Positions 1 through 11,200 of a DNA stretch of 64,000 nt are shown here, one piece after another; positions within the stretch are counted from its first letter, which is position 1; each line of letters starts with the position of its first letter. The notes beneath the pieces were generated by a model. That model worked only from the letters and a program-made list of their open reading frames with translations, searched no databases and was not told where the DNA came from. Location of the stretch: positions 2,852,001-2,916,000 of the forward strand of contig JBCAQO010000001.1 in assembly GCA_039111635.1 (NCBI GenBank), in the 5' to 3' direction. A program made the translations under genes and the position numbers. The stretch is from Heterobasidion occidentale (Eukaryota; Basidiomycota; Agaricomycetes; Russulales; Bondarzewiaceae).

Positions 1-3000
1 TGGCTCGTCCCTGTCGCCACCGACACTGAACTGTAATAATTGTGAACTAGCATCAGGGAAAAACTCGTCTTTGAAATCGAACTGTGACAAGGGAATCCAT
101 TCAACCTGTAGTAGAGATGTGATCAACGGAAGAAGATGGCCTGCAATGAAGGACTCACGCCTCCTGGAGTATGACCTTCGCCCTGTTGGCCATCTAAGAC
201 GACAAACCGTCGATAATTATCCATAATGGCTGGTTGCAATTGTATAGAAGCGAGAGATGTTAAGATCTCTCTCTCGACAGAAGAAGACCATTGCTCCTCC
301 GGCAACTCTGTATGCTGTTCTACAAACGATCGCAAACACCGCTCTAAGATGTCACGTGCTTGCAGGAGAGGAAGTTCGGTTTGCCAGGAGACCCAGGTTG
401 ACACTTGTCTGCTGTTAGACTGACTGATAGGCGGTGTTGACAGAAGTGACAGTTCTCCTGCCTCGACCATCTTTAACAGGTCAGCATATGCAAAGGACCC
501 TCTGAGATTGAGTCAGCAATAAAAAATATGATATAGAAAGAGAACGAACTGCTCAAAATTGATAAGGGGTTCAGAACCACAGGTATCTCTAGCCAGCATG
601 GCTAATAACGACGGAGTGATGTAACAGTCCCATAGAGGATGTTCTTCTATCATAGATATCAATCTATATACAGCAAATGGATAGTCTTTAAAAGCAGCTG
701 GCGTAAACGTGATGATGCCACCTGAAGCCAGTAAAAAAATCAGGAACTACATGGAAAACAGAGACGAACAGACCTAGTGGATAAATCTCGCGTACACCCC
801 ATCGTTTAGAAGATACGCTTTGATGTGTTCCATATGTGAAGAACTGCGTGTGTGAGAATTTCTTGCGACGTTCGGTAAGGGTTGGTAACTTGGACAAAGT
901 GGTCAAGGAGCCAACGTGCACGAAAACAATGCGAGCATGGGTATTGAGGCCGACATCCGGTGCGCCGCAGCGTTTTAAGATTGACCTCAACGCTATTGTT
1001 TCGAACTCCTCCTGCGAGTGGTCGCCACGAAAGTTCCATATGCAATACTTTCGATTGAGCTGCGACATATGATCGTGAAGCCATTTCGGAAATTTGAGGA
1101 TGTGTAGAGCGCGATGATACATAGGATCGCCACGAAGAACGCGGGGAGGATCTGAGATTGGCTCTGGATTGCGAACCAGTTGGGAAAACATTTTCTTCTC
1201 TTCAGGAGTTCGCCATATTCGCAGAGCAACGGCTTCCTTCTCAGACATTGCCCATGGAATGAGTGCTGCAACGAAGGCCCCAGTATTTTGAAGTCGCATG
1301 GGTACTTTAAACTCATGGCACAATTCTGCGGAGGTGGAGGGTATAACAAGCATGAGAGCCGATAGATCTGTTTGATGAGAATGCAGGATAACATAGGTCA
1401 CCTGCGTTCGAGGTTTGTCACACTGATCAGAACAAAAGATGTCCCTTGTACATACCAATCTCCTCGGCGACATATACTTGTTAAGTGTTTGAAATGCCTC
1501 AGATGCTTCGACATCCTTGTCATCAACAGGTCCGAACTTGGCCATTTGCGCGACGGGCATGCATGCTGATTGAAGTAAACTGAAGTCGGAGATATGTAGC
1601 AGCTTCGCCAACCTCATGGAGTCGACCGGACGCTCGTCATCGAAGTGATAACTGAATCGTGACCCGTTCGGTATCCCCTCTGTCAAATTAGATAACATCG
1701 CATTACATAGTCGTTCGGCACGATCTCTCTCGGTATTGAGGAAAATCTCGCCGACCCATTTGAATTTCCGCGGTATTCTACAGCATTTATCAGTATGAAA
1801 AGATATAACATCGATGTGATCAAACCTATATGTGCTGCTCGCGCTTGACTTAAAAGCAGGAGCAGAAGGACGCGACAAGGAATTCCTGATTTCGAAGCGT
1901 TGAATGGATTTCAGTCAAGATATATCGCAGAGGACCATACTTTGGCACTGAATCCAAAAACTCCAGTACGGCGGCCATCGGTTCCCTGAGAGTTTGGCTG
2001 ACGCATGATCAGTACCAAGCAAGCAAAAAGGAGGCGAAGCCCGAACCCAGAGGTAGAGAGCGTATTCCTTGGCTCTGTAAGATGTATATCCATACCCATC
2101 CCCCCGCCATAATCTTGATAATCATCCGTATGAACTGGAGACTGGATGGGGTCAGCTGCATTGTATACACGCGATGAGTCTGGTTGAGTAGTAGCGACTG
2201 GGGGCAGACCAGCAGGGAGCGGTCGAGGCTGAGAAGTAGGTTGCGCTATCAGCTCCTGCGTCTTAGGAGGTTTCTTCTTGAATGATAGTTGACTTAAAAG
2301 CCCCGCATGAGGCGTTATAGCGTGACCGAACGATTTTGAGCCTTCTGAAATGACACGCTGCTTTGTCGTAAGGGTGCTTCCACTGGCCAACTGCGGGTTA
2401 TCCCATCGTTGAATTCGACCAGGGATGTGCTTATCGTTATAGGTGCCTTTGATGGGCTTGCGGGCGGTGATAGGAGGTTTTTGCGTTGTAGAAGGTTTGG
2501 CTGTCCTCTGTGCTGAAAGAGCTGGCGGCAGCGGTGACTGCGGATGAGAAGGGCTGTTCGCAGAAAAAAGGGATGTAGGTGAACCGGGTGGACTAGATGA
2601 CGCAGAGTGGGAGGATGTTGCTGCCCGGCCCACACCTCGACTCTAGTCCAAAATTCAAAATGACAATCCGATAACATGGATAGTTCACTCACCGATGTCT
2701 CAGGTGGCCTAACATCATGAGCACTTGAACTCGTTTTCAACAGCTTTCGAGGCCGCTCCCTCGATGATACCTTGCGTGTCGACCGAATCAAACACAGTTC
2801 AGAGTCGGCAGAATACAATCATAAAAATGACATACATTGGGCAGAGGTGAGGTCGACGTCACTTTTCGCTTCATTCCTATGCCAGAGCCTGACGCCTTTC
2901 GTTGTGTAGACAGAGGTGCGTCAGACTCAGAGTCCGAAATGGATATCGTATCTCGGCCTTGGTTGCGTTTCAAACTCGACCCTGGTTTGAAAGATCCGGA

Positions 3001-3889
3001 TAGGGGTCTGACATCCGAATCGTCATCGCTTCCCTTGAAAACAGCAACAATCGATGAGATATTTTGATCAAAATGAAAGGATTCGTGCGTACATTGATTT
3101 TCCGAACGAGTTTCTTGATCTTTTCTGCACCTGACTCTTTTTCCGTGGAACGCTTTGAGTTCGATGCCGATACCTGCAATGCACTTCACATGGTTGTTTG
3201 CGAGTAACAATGGGAAATAGTACCAACACTGAATCCTTTATGCTTCTTCTTCTTCTTTTCAATTTCCTTTAGCCTCTTTCTCTCTTGTTCGTTTTTGCCG
3301 AAGTTTTTGTGAAAGAACTCTCGTTCCTTCCCTGACGGGGAGAGAATCGTATTGAAAAAGGATCGGAAGGAAGGATTCGCCAGGAAGATACTCACTTATC
3401 CATGCTGGTTTCGCTTCCGTCACATAACCAGGATCGTAGTCCCCGTCATCCATGCCTACGTTATCCCAAAAGCTTGAGAGCAATCGCTCGCAACCTTGGA
3501 CGTTTCTCTCAGGTTCCCAGCTGCGCATCGAGTTATTTGGAAATAATTGGGAGGGTAACAGAGCTAATCATTTTACCTGTCTGCGTCGGAGCCATACCCA
3601 GCCCACTGAATATGGAAGCCATATGTGAGCCAGAACGAAAGCAGAATACTTGAACGCACCTTGACATGATACTCCTGATCCGCGCCACTTTCTCGTGAGC
3701 GTACACGGAGAACTTCGACGAGGATCACTCACCCAATCGCCATCTTCGCTCACTCTGGCCTTTGTGATGACCTCTAGCACGTTGTACACACAGAAATGAG
3801 CTTTGGAATCGAAAAGCTCGACTAGACGCACCAACATGGTACAGCTCCTCTTCTGACTCTGACTCTGACTGTTCACTTTGATCCGGCAT
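1..3889 (-). CDS. Chromodomain protein, 3' end beyond the left edge
   Basis: A chromodomain protein, probably reading methylated histone tails in heterochromatin. Splicing four short exons between about 3840 and 3450 gives LYHVEVITKARVSEDGDW, then EYHVKWAGYGSDADSWEPE, which is a complete chromodomain with its aromatic-cage positions (Y, W, W). The start at 3889 (MPDQSEQ followed by an acidic SESESEEE stretch) is next to the domain; an in-frame ATG at 3943 is the alternative. The middle (about 3200-1900) is disordered, rich in Ser, Lys and Pro. The C-terminal part (about 1878-480) is ordered, with blocks such as VFVHVGSLTTLSKLP and REIYPLG joined to GIITFTPAAFKDYPFAVYRL; I recall similar blocks from Agaricomycete chromodomain proteins but cannot name the domain. 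Exons continue to base 1 without a stop, so the gene is cut by the window. The chromodomain is secure; the exact function is inferred. Confidence 0.82.
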
Positions 3890-4078
3890 GCTGATTGGAG
3901 TGGATATTTTGCGCAAGACCCTCGAGCGACCGTTCACGTTCACTGCCCGAGCTTAATTTGCAGGGCTCGAGACGGGGACCTTCACGCGTTTTAGGCATAT
4001 ATGTCTCACGCCTGCATTTGGTCGCAACTTGTCCACTGTCAACAAAGAACGCCGTCACTAATCGACGTTCCCTCTACC
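3890..4078. promoter_or_regulatory. Divergent promoter, chromodomain gene / MTC1
   Basis: Only 189 bp separate the start codons of the leftward chromodomain gene and the rightward Mtc1-like gene, so both promoters and 5' UTRs must lie here or overlap the neighbouring exons. No clear TATA box was seen. Confidence 0.5.
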
Positions 4079-5493
4079 ATGTCAACGAGATCCAAGTCCA
4101 AGCAAGAGGAAGCTTTACAGTTCCTCGATGACCTCGACTCCCTTTCTCCAGACGTTCCAGCTAGTGGAAGCGCATCCACCGCAGCACCCAATCCAGCGAA
4201 TCCAGGCGAAGCAGCGGAGGTGCTCGCATTCCTCGATGAAATCACCCAGAAGAGCTCAGAGCCTGTACGCACGACGACTTCATATATTGATCGACCACTC
4301 TCGCGGGCTGGAACTCCAACACTCCGAAAGAGCGCCGAGAGAGTTAAGGTGGGCGCGCCTTCCTCCTTAGCAGCATCGTCATCGTCATCTATCAGGGGCG
4401 CGTCGCCCGCTACTTCTTCTGTCAACGTGGAAGTGCCAGCGGTGCAGCAAGAACCCCAACGCTCCACGCAGTCTGGCGGTTGGGGATGGGGCAATGTATG
4501 GACAAGTGCATCAGCTGCGCTGCAGCAGGCGAAAACGGTTGTGGATGAACAGGTAAAGCATCTGCCGAAGCAGGATCAAGCCCGGAAATGGAGTGAAGGG
4601 ATGCTGGAATACGCCAAGAACGCACAGCTAGACAAGCTCAGTACGTTGTGTACACTATTGCTGGATGGCGCATTGCGTTCATGAATCTCAAGGCCAGGAC
4701 TTCAAGCGCGTTGGGCTTTCCACACTCACAGAACTTCTAAATGCTGTGGCTCCTCCTATCTCCGAGCACGAGGTCATCCAGGTATGGCTCAGCCACGACA
4801 TGAAAGGCTACGATGGCATCGAGTCCTTGGTTTACAACGCTCTCACAAGAGTACGCTTTTCGATACTTGTATTCACTGGCTCTCTTAATGCTCTTCTAGA
4901 TCATGGAACAAGTTGAAGGTGGCGATCTTGTTGTCAATAAAGGAGAGGAATCTAAGCCGAAAGAAAGCTCTGGATCATCAAAACGGGAGATGAATGCTGT
5001 CGAGGGAATTGAATCTGCGCTGAAATTAGCCCAAGTAAGGGTGCTTGTATCTTCCGAGATTCTATTATTTTTCTCAACCGTATCGGCAGGCCAATCTTGA
5101 GGAGCTGATCAAGAACAACAATAACCTCCCGCTATAGAGCCGACCTCTCTACAGAATCCAACCACCTATTCATACGTCTACCTTCGGATCCAACCATTCA
5201 CGACCCAGCTCTCGCTACCTGAACCAACGTCGACGATATCATCTCATCTTCAGTTTATCATCCACCTATCTGATCCTGCACACCAACTTGTCCACACGAC
5301 TGTTACGCAGGCAGTTCCGTCCAAGTGGATGGATTTATGGGATGACTTCGACTGGGTAGAAGACCTCGTTGCAGAGGCTTTGAGAGTTGGCGTGGAAGTG
5401 GTCGGACAAGAGTATATTGTCACACGGATGGGCTGGACGAATAAGGATAAGAATGTCATCGATGAAGACCAAGCGACTACGCTGGCTGCGTAG
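4079..5493 (+). CDS. MTC1: Mtc1-like protein (maintenance of telomere capping 1), apparent frameshift
   Basis: Fungal Mtc1/DUF5427 family. In yeast Mtc1 is linked genetically to telomere capping and is found at the early Golgi; its biochemical role is unknown. The start MSTRSKSKQEEALQFLDDLD is typical. A Ser/Ala-rich linker follows, then the conserved core GGWGWGNVWTSASAALQQAK, a QDFKRVGLSTLTELLNAVAP block after intron 1 and LVYNALTRIMEQVEGGDL across intron 2. After intron 3 the exon begins ANLEELIKNNNN and then reaches TAG at 5135-5137. The expected C-terminal half (NPTTYSYVYLRIQPF to DEDQATTLAA, stop at 5493) continues at once in another frame. No GT-AG intron repairs this, so one base appears to be missing around 5121-5131. 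Either the gene is broken or the assembly has an indel. Family assignment is strong; intactness is uncertain. Confidence 0.82.
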
Positions 5494-5633
5494 ATGCTCA
5501 CACATTGCGTTTACTGTGATTGTTTCCCATGATCGAGGTCGGACTATTGTACTAGCATATCGCGACATGGAGGTGGAATGAACTATACGAATTTACGACT
5601 CTGCTGGACAGCCCTACTCTAGCAAACGAGCTT

Positions 5634-6764
5634 TCACTTCTTCTGGGGCTCCTCAGCTTTTGGTGGAGGCACAGGCTTAAAATCATCCGGCTTGCGCGGC
5701 TCTGTGCCATCACCGACCTGCTCCCAGGGCGACAAAGACTCAAAGTTCCTATGCCGAACCAACTGCAGTCAGCAAAGCGATAGTGACGGAGACAAGTTAG
5801 CACGCACCGGAAAGCTTGAGTGAGCTGCAGAGGTTCGTAGACAACACGTTTCCGTTCTTCGTCGTATCGAAGCTCAGTATAGCCCTATACATTGGGGTTG
5901 TCAACGTATGGGATCCAAAGTTTCCGTAGGACGTACAGTCAAGGGGAAATCTTTCCGAAGAGGATGGCCTTCAAAACCTACAACATTGTCAACAATCTGC
6001 AAGTCTCTCAATGAAGTAGCCGCACCATAGTCGGTCAAGATGCGACGGCTTAGGTTGAAATCAGTGAATGATGACGAATATGTCGAATTGGGTACGTACA
6101 GATCCGGATGGTCCTTGAAGAAGATACCGAATAGATCCCAAGTCTCTCTCTCGTACCTGCGACGTTGAGAGTTGAACACAGTGTTGAGTATGGGTGTACG
6201 TACCAATCAGCCCCTCTGAAAACAGGGACTGCGCTCGGAACAGCATCGGCTTCCCCAGCATACGTCTTAACTCTGATCCTTCCCGCGTGTCTAACGCTCA
6301 GCAGGTTATACACGACTTCAAACCGCTTGTCACGTTCAGGGAAGTCCGCGCCAGTAAGGTCCATAACCGATTTAAACTGGCATTGTGAATGGTCGCGAAG
6401 AAATGTGAGGACGGGGACGACGCCAGAGGGAGAGATGTATAGTGTGAGTTCGTCTTTGAGCACAGAGAACTGCTGGATAAATTTCGGTAGACATCGGATG
6501 AGATACGAGCCGTAGTCGTGAAGCTTTTCTGTCGTCTCAGCGTATTTGGTGATCGTGGGGTTGGGTGATGTAGCCTCGGCAAAGGGAGATGCTGATGCTA
6601 CGAAAGGTTGAGTCGATCCTGTCAACAGGAAATGGCGGGCTATACATACCTCTAGAAGAATGCGTCGAGTGAATGGATCGAAAAGGCTGTGCTCCAGCCG
6701 AAGAAACAGATCGCGCAGCGACTTTGAGCAAGCTGCTCGCTCGAACCGCGGTGCGTAGAGACAT
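5634..6764 (-). CDS. NDUFS3: NADH:ubiquinone oxidoreductase 30-kDa subunit (complex I)
   Basis: Core subunit of mitochondrial complex I, homologous to NuoC. It is part of the matrix arm that passes electrons from NADH towards ubiquinone. The start at 6764 ([20 protein letters not shown]) gives an Arg/Ser-rich mitochondrial presequence. After intron 1 the mature part shows [35 protein letters not shown] and [15 protein letters not shown], then [20 protein letters not shown] and [14 protein letters not shown], which are the hallmark 30-kDa motifs (ETx[15 protein letters not shown]). The last exon reads [17 protein letters not shown] and ends EEPQKK with a stop at 5634. Five or more short introns. 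No defects were seen. It is divergent from the SPF27 gene, with only 79 bp between start codons. Confidence 0.95.
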
Positions 6765-6843
6765 GGTTGTGGTCACCGTCACGACTAGCGAGCTCTTGTG
6801 AAGGGGTTCAAACTCCGCTCGGCGTATTACCCGCTCATCCACC
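6765..6843. promoter_or_regulatory. Very short divergent promoter, NDUFS3 / SPF27
   Basis: 79 bp between two oppositely oriented start codons. Both transcripts probably start inside this interval, or their leaders overlap on opposite strands. Confidence 0.55.
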
Positions 6844-7680
6844 ATGACCTCAGAAAATCAACAAGATCCTGTATTTTTCGATTCCTTGCCTTATTATGAT
6901 AACGATCTGGAGGTGCATTCGGTTCTCAGAGAAAAGGTCCAGCACGAACTAGCTGTAGAAACGCAAAGACTAGAACAAGGGAAGCTGCACCCGCGCATTC
7001 CACCTCCACTTGAGCTGTTCTCTGTTCGTATGAAACAAAGCATCGTTCGTTGTAAATCTAATATACCCTCTTGTCAGACTCATCCGTTGCTTGCCCTTGA
7101 ATTGAAGCGTGTGGAAGCGCGGCAGCCACTGTCTGCAATAGATACTATGCGATTCCAGCTACCTGCTCCGACGTCTACACCGGGATCTGACGAAGAGTGG
7201 AAAGCGGCATTGGACAACGCCCATGTTCAGCTAGAACATCAACGTATAAGGTGAGTTTGTCGCTGATTGGCACCCTGACCCGCTGTAGCTGCCTTGCTCA
7301 TATCAAACGTGCTTGACTAGGCACAATAATTTAGCCCTACTACAACAGTACGGTAGCAATGCATGGCGAATACATAATTTTCTGTTGGAGGCAGACACAA
7401 AAAAGGCAGAGAAAATGTTGGAGGACCTGAAGGAGCAGACAACAGAAGTCAATCGGGAGAGGAAGAATACACAGGTTCGCACCGACTTGTCTTCAGAAGA
7501 GCGAGCAACCGAGTCACGCCCAATTTGTAGACTCGCATCGGGAATCAACTCACGTCACTCGAGACTCGGTGGACCGAGCTCATCTCAAACGTTCTCCAGA
7601 TCGAAATGGCAAATGTCGCACTTGAGGGAGAGGTAGCCCAGCTAAACGCAGGAGAGACCGAGCTGGCTGGTGTTCTGTGA
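6844..7680 (+). CDS. Pre-mRNA-splicing factor SPF27 (BCAS2/Cwf7 family)
   Basis: Small coiled-coil subunit of the Prp19/NineTeen complex that activates the spliceosome in the nucleus. The N-terminus FFDSLPYYDNDLE is the family signature. After intron 1 comes THPLLALELKRVEARQPL, and after intron 2 HNNLALLQQYGSNAWRIHNF. A long helical part follows with many Glu, Lys and Leu (ADTKKAEKMLEDLKEQ). The last exon runs from TRIGNQLTSLETRWTELI to AGETELAGVL, stop at 7680. Total length is about 220 residues, as expected for the family. The start is the first ATG of the long open frame. It lies head to head with the complex I gene. Confidence 0.92.
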
Positions 7681-8263
7681 GACTGTAGAGAGTTTGATTT
7701 GTGTACATACTCACTCCATTTCTTATGCTACGTTTTATCACTTGTTGTGATTCGTTATGTAGCAACAGGGATTCTTGGCAAGTTCGACCGCAGGCTGTAC
7801 ATTCTATTCTAATCAGAGGTCACGATGACTTCGAGATTCGAATGGCGAAATCACGATTTTTCATTTGGTTGAGCTATCTAGTGGCTTCCCTTGAACAGAT
7901 AGTGAAAAAAAGAATTATACATTCTTGCCATAGAACAATGAATTCGCCATAGAACAATGAATTCGCAGCAGGATTCAGAGATCTGGGGAGGGAGCCGACC
8001 CGCAGCCGAGGAATTACCTATCCTTGAATTTGCGCCGCCGATGTGGCCGAAATAGGTATCGTGGTACTTGCTTCTACCTCTTCCGTTCTGATTTTTGAGG
8101 ACGCAGACTATCACCAGGTGCGTAGTCGACCCCTCTGCGCGTATATGTTGTATCCGAGCAAGAATGCGCATTTTTAAACCCTTCTTCCGCACACAATCTA
8201 GGTCCTGCACTACAACGAAAGCCGAGACCACAAAGAAAACAAGTGGCGTCTAGTGACGCGTTT
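7681..8263. other. Intergenic region with a short tandem duplication
   Basis: 583 bp between SPF27 and the next gene. It holds the SPF27 3' end, a 19-bp tandem duplication and the 5' region of the BAT2_N-like gene. No further gene is supported on either strand. Confidence 0.5.
7927..7964. repeat. 19-bp perfect tandem duplication
   Basis: The unit gccatagaacaatgaattc occurs twice back to back (7927-7945 and 7946-7964) without mismatch, which suggests a recent slippage duplication. Confidence 0.9.
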
Positions 8264-11200
8264 ATGGAGAATACGAATACCTCGACGCAGGGGACTTCAG
8301 GACCAAATGTATTGGCGGATGGGAATGGGGGGACCTCGGATAGTACTTTCTATTCAACAACGTCCGAGCTGCTTGAGCGTCCCCCTGTTGTGGCTGACTC
8401 GACGGCGAGCGGGAGTGCACCTCAGGGTTCCACAGGTTCCACAAGTACGCCTGTCTTCCTCGCACCACTGAAAGGTTCTGGGTATGGGGGTTTGGGGGGC
8501 GAGTTCTGCATCTGCAGTTGGCTCGCCTCATCCAAAGAAATTCAGTGCTGTAAATATCAACAAGAAGTTCTTGGAGAAGAACTATTCAGGTTCGGGGTCT
8601 AGTCAACCGTCTTCCACATCTACTCCGGCCAAGTCGATTGGAGTCACTGGTGCGTGGCTTGTCATTCTCATCTATAAGATGGCCTTGAAATCTTGATATA
8701 TGCACGTTGCGCCCGATCAGCCAAACCTACACCACAACCACCTCCCTCACATTCTCGCCTGGTCACAACCAAGCTCACCGCTCTTCCACAATCTTCTACG
8801 ACCACAGGGCCAGGATGGTCTCGTCCATCGTCCGCCTCACCTTCTATTACACCCTCCCCAATCCCACCAGGGAATCCAAGTAACGTTTCCTCACCCGCAC
8901 CTTCTCATGCCGCCCCGCAGCTTCCCCATGCAGGGAAGGTCATCCAACCTCAGTCTCGTGGGGCAAGCCTCGTGGCAGCCATGAGAGAGACTCCTAGTAG
9001 TTCGAACAAACCTGTCTGGGCTAACATGAAATCTGGTTCTAGCGCAGTCACGAAATCAGATGCAGTGGTACAAGAAGATTTCCCTACAGCGGCGGAGGCA
9101 GCACAGAGTGCGTATCAAAGCTCATCTCACGAGGACACACTTGTGGTTGACGTCTTCGTGTCGATTAGGTCGTACAGCTAGAAGCTTAGAGAAAAAAATG
9201 CCATCAGATATCCCTTCCGTCCAAAATCAGGACGCAGACACATTTCGCGGCATTCATCTCAATCCAAATGCCCATCATTGGGACGAGGTACGTTCTTCTG
9301 ATAAAACAATCATTGTCTGATCTTACTGGCCTTGGCAGGAGGAGGAAGATAATGATGATTTCTTGGGCGGTGTCATCGAGTTTGGTGATGGTCGACAGTA
9401 CACCATTCAGCCCACAGATCCATCAATATCTGCAGACTCCATTGAAGGCACATCAAATAAGGATCGTGATCCTCAGGCTCCCATTAAAAAAGAGGACAGG
9501 TTTGCAGACGATTTCGACAGAAGCTGGCCACGTTCGAGGACATTATCCTCGTTTGGTCGTTCCCGAGGCGCACCAACTCATTTCCCCGCATCATTTGCTT
9601 CGCCCTCTTCTCCTCAAGAGTCTTCCAGGGTTCTCTTCAACGAGCGGTCGAATAGGTTGGAGCCTTACTCTAATTCCCACCCTCGACATCCTCCCAATGG
9701 TTTGTTCCCCTTATATGTATATCTTAGAATTTGTATACTTATACTTCAAAGATACTACAGGTGATAGTAGAAACGGCCGAGATGTTCCGCCACATCACAA
9801 TGTGCGGCTGCTGGAGAAAACTGGGTCCGAGCGTTCGCGGCGCAGCTTTTCTGGAGTGGACAACGACCAGCACAACGAATTAAGGGAACTTCGGCGAGAT
9901 GCTCCCGCATTTGGCTTGTCCGATGAGCCAAGAGGCCGACGGCTATCTAGCACCGGTGACACCCATCCATCCGGACCCGGCGTATCGAGCGAAGGTGGTA
10001 GGCAATTGCCCCCTCATCTGTCCTCAGTGCGCCCTCCGCCCGCCCCTCATCGGCAAGGAAATAGAGAGTCGTGGCATCAACAATCCTCAAGAGAGGATGC
10101 GTCTTCAGTCACAAGCCATGCACTTCGCTCTCCTAGCGTCGCAAGTAACAATAACCTTGCGGAGGCTACTCCCGCATCGTCGACCGTTCCCCTTGTCGAC
10201 GTAGAGGAAGTGCGCAAAGCTGCTATGCATTCTGCAGCCGAACGTGCCAGGCTCCGACGACAGCAAGAAGAAGAGGAACGTGAGAAAGAGAGAGAGCGAG
10301 CCCGTAAGAAAGCTGCCGAACTGGAAGCCAAGATAAATGCTGCTAAGCAAGAAAAGGAGACAGTTACAGAAGAGGTCAAGGCCATTTGTATGCAATTGAT
10401 ACAACACCATGTGCTGATCCTCGATCTCTATGCAGATATTTCCAGAACGAAAACCTTCTGAAACGGACAAGGACAATGCAATCGCAACAGACGCAATCGC
10501 TGTGTATTCCCCTGTAGCGTCAATGTCTGAGAAACCAACTCTTTCACGACCGCCATCCTTTAAGCATATATCTCGAGAGCAAGACGTTCCATCTCGTGCA
10601 TGGATAACGCGATCGGCGTCCCTTCGGGGAGCGACGGCTTCTGGTACAGTGTCATCCTCCTCGGAACCTGAGTTCTGGCGAAGCAGAGCTGGTCCTTTGC
10701 CACCTTTGCCGCCTCGCCAACTTCCCCGCTCGCAGTCTTCGCACCCGAACCCATTTCTTCCTCCACCACTTGCATTCCCTGAATCTGAACTATTCATTCT
10801 CGAACCTGAAGAAAGTTTGGAAGAAGTGGACTTTTCCGAGCTGGATAAACTCGTTGGTATTGCGGAACCTGCGACCGTATCTGTCGACACATCCGTACAT
10901 TCTGAAACGCCCCGACGGCCGACTAGACCTGTGGCCAGCGATTTCTTTGACAATGAACTGCCTCAACGCGAATCAGTCGTGCCGTCAAGGAGCGATGTAG
11001 CATCATCATGGAGACGGAGAGTATCTGCCAGCGCTTCGGACGAGCATGCGTCAGCCATGGTTTCCGACGTCCAGCATGGGTTGGAGACTGTGCGAGAGTC
11101 TGGAGAAACCAGTAGCTCGGATACAAAACTATCTTTACCATCTTCGACAACGAAGCCATCTACAGATTTTGTGGAGGCTCCATTACCTGCATCAAGAAAC

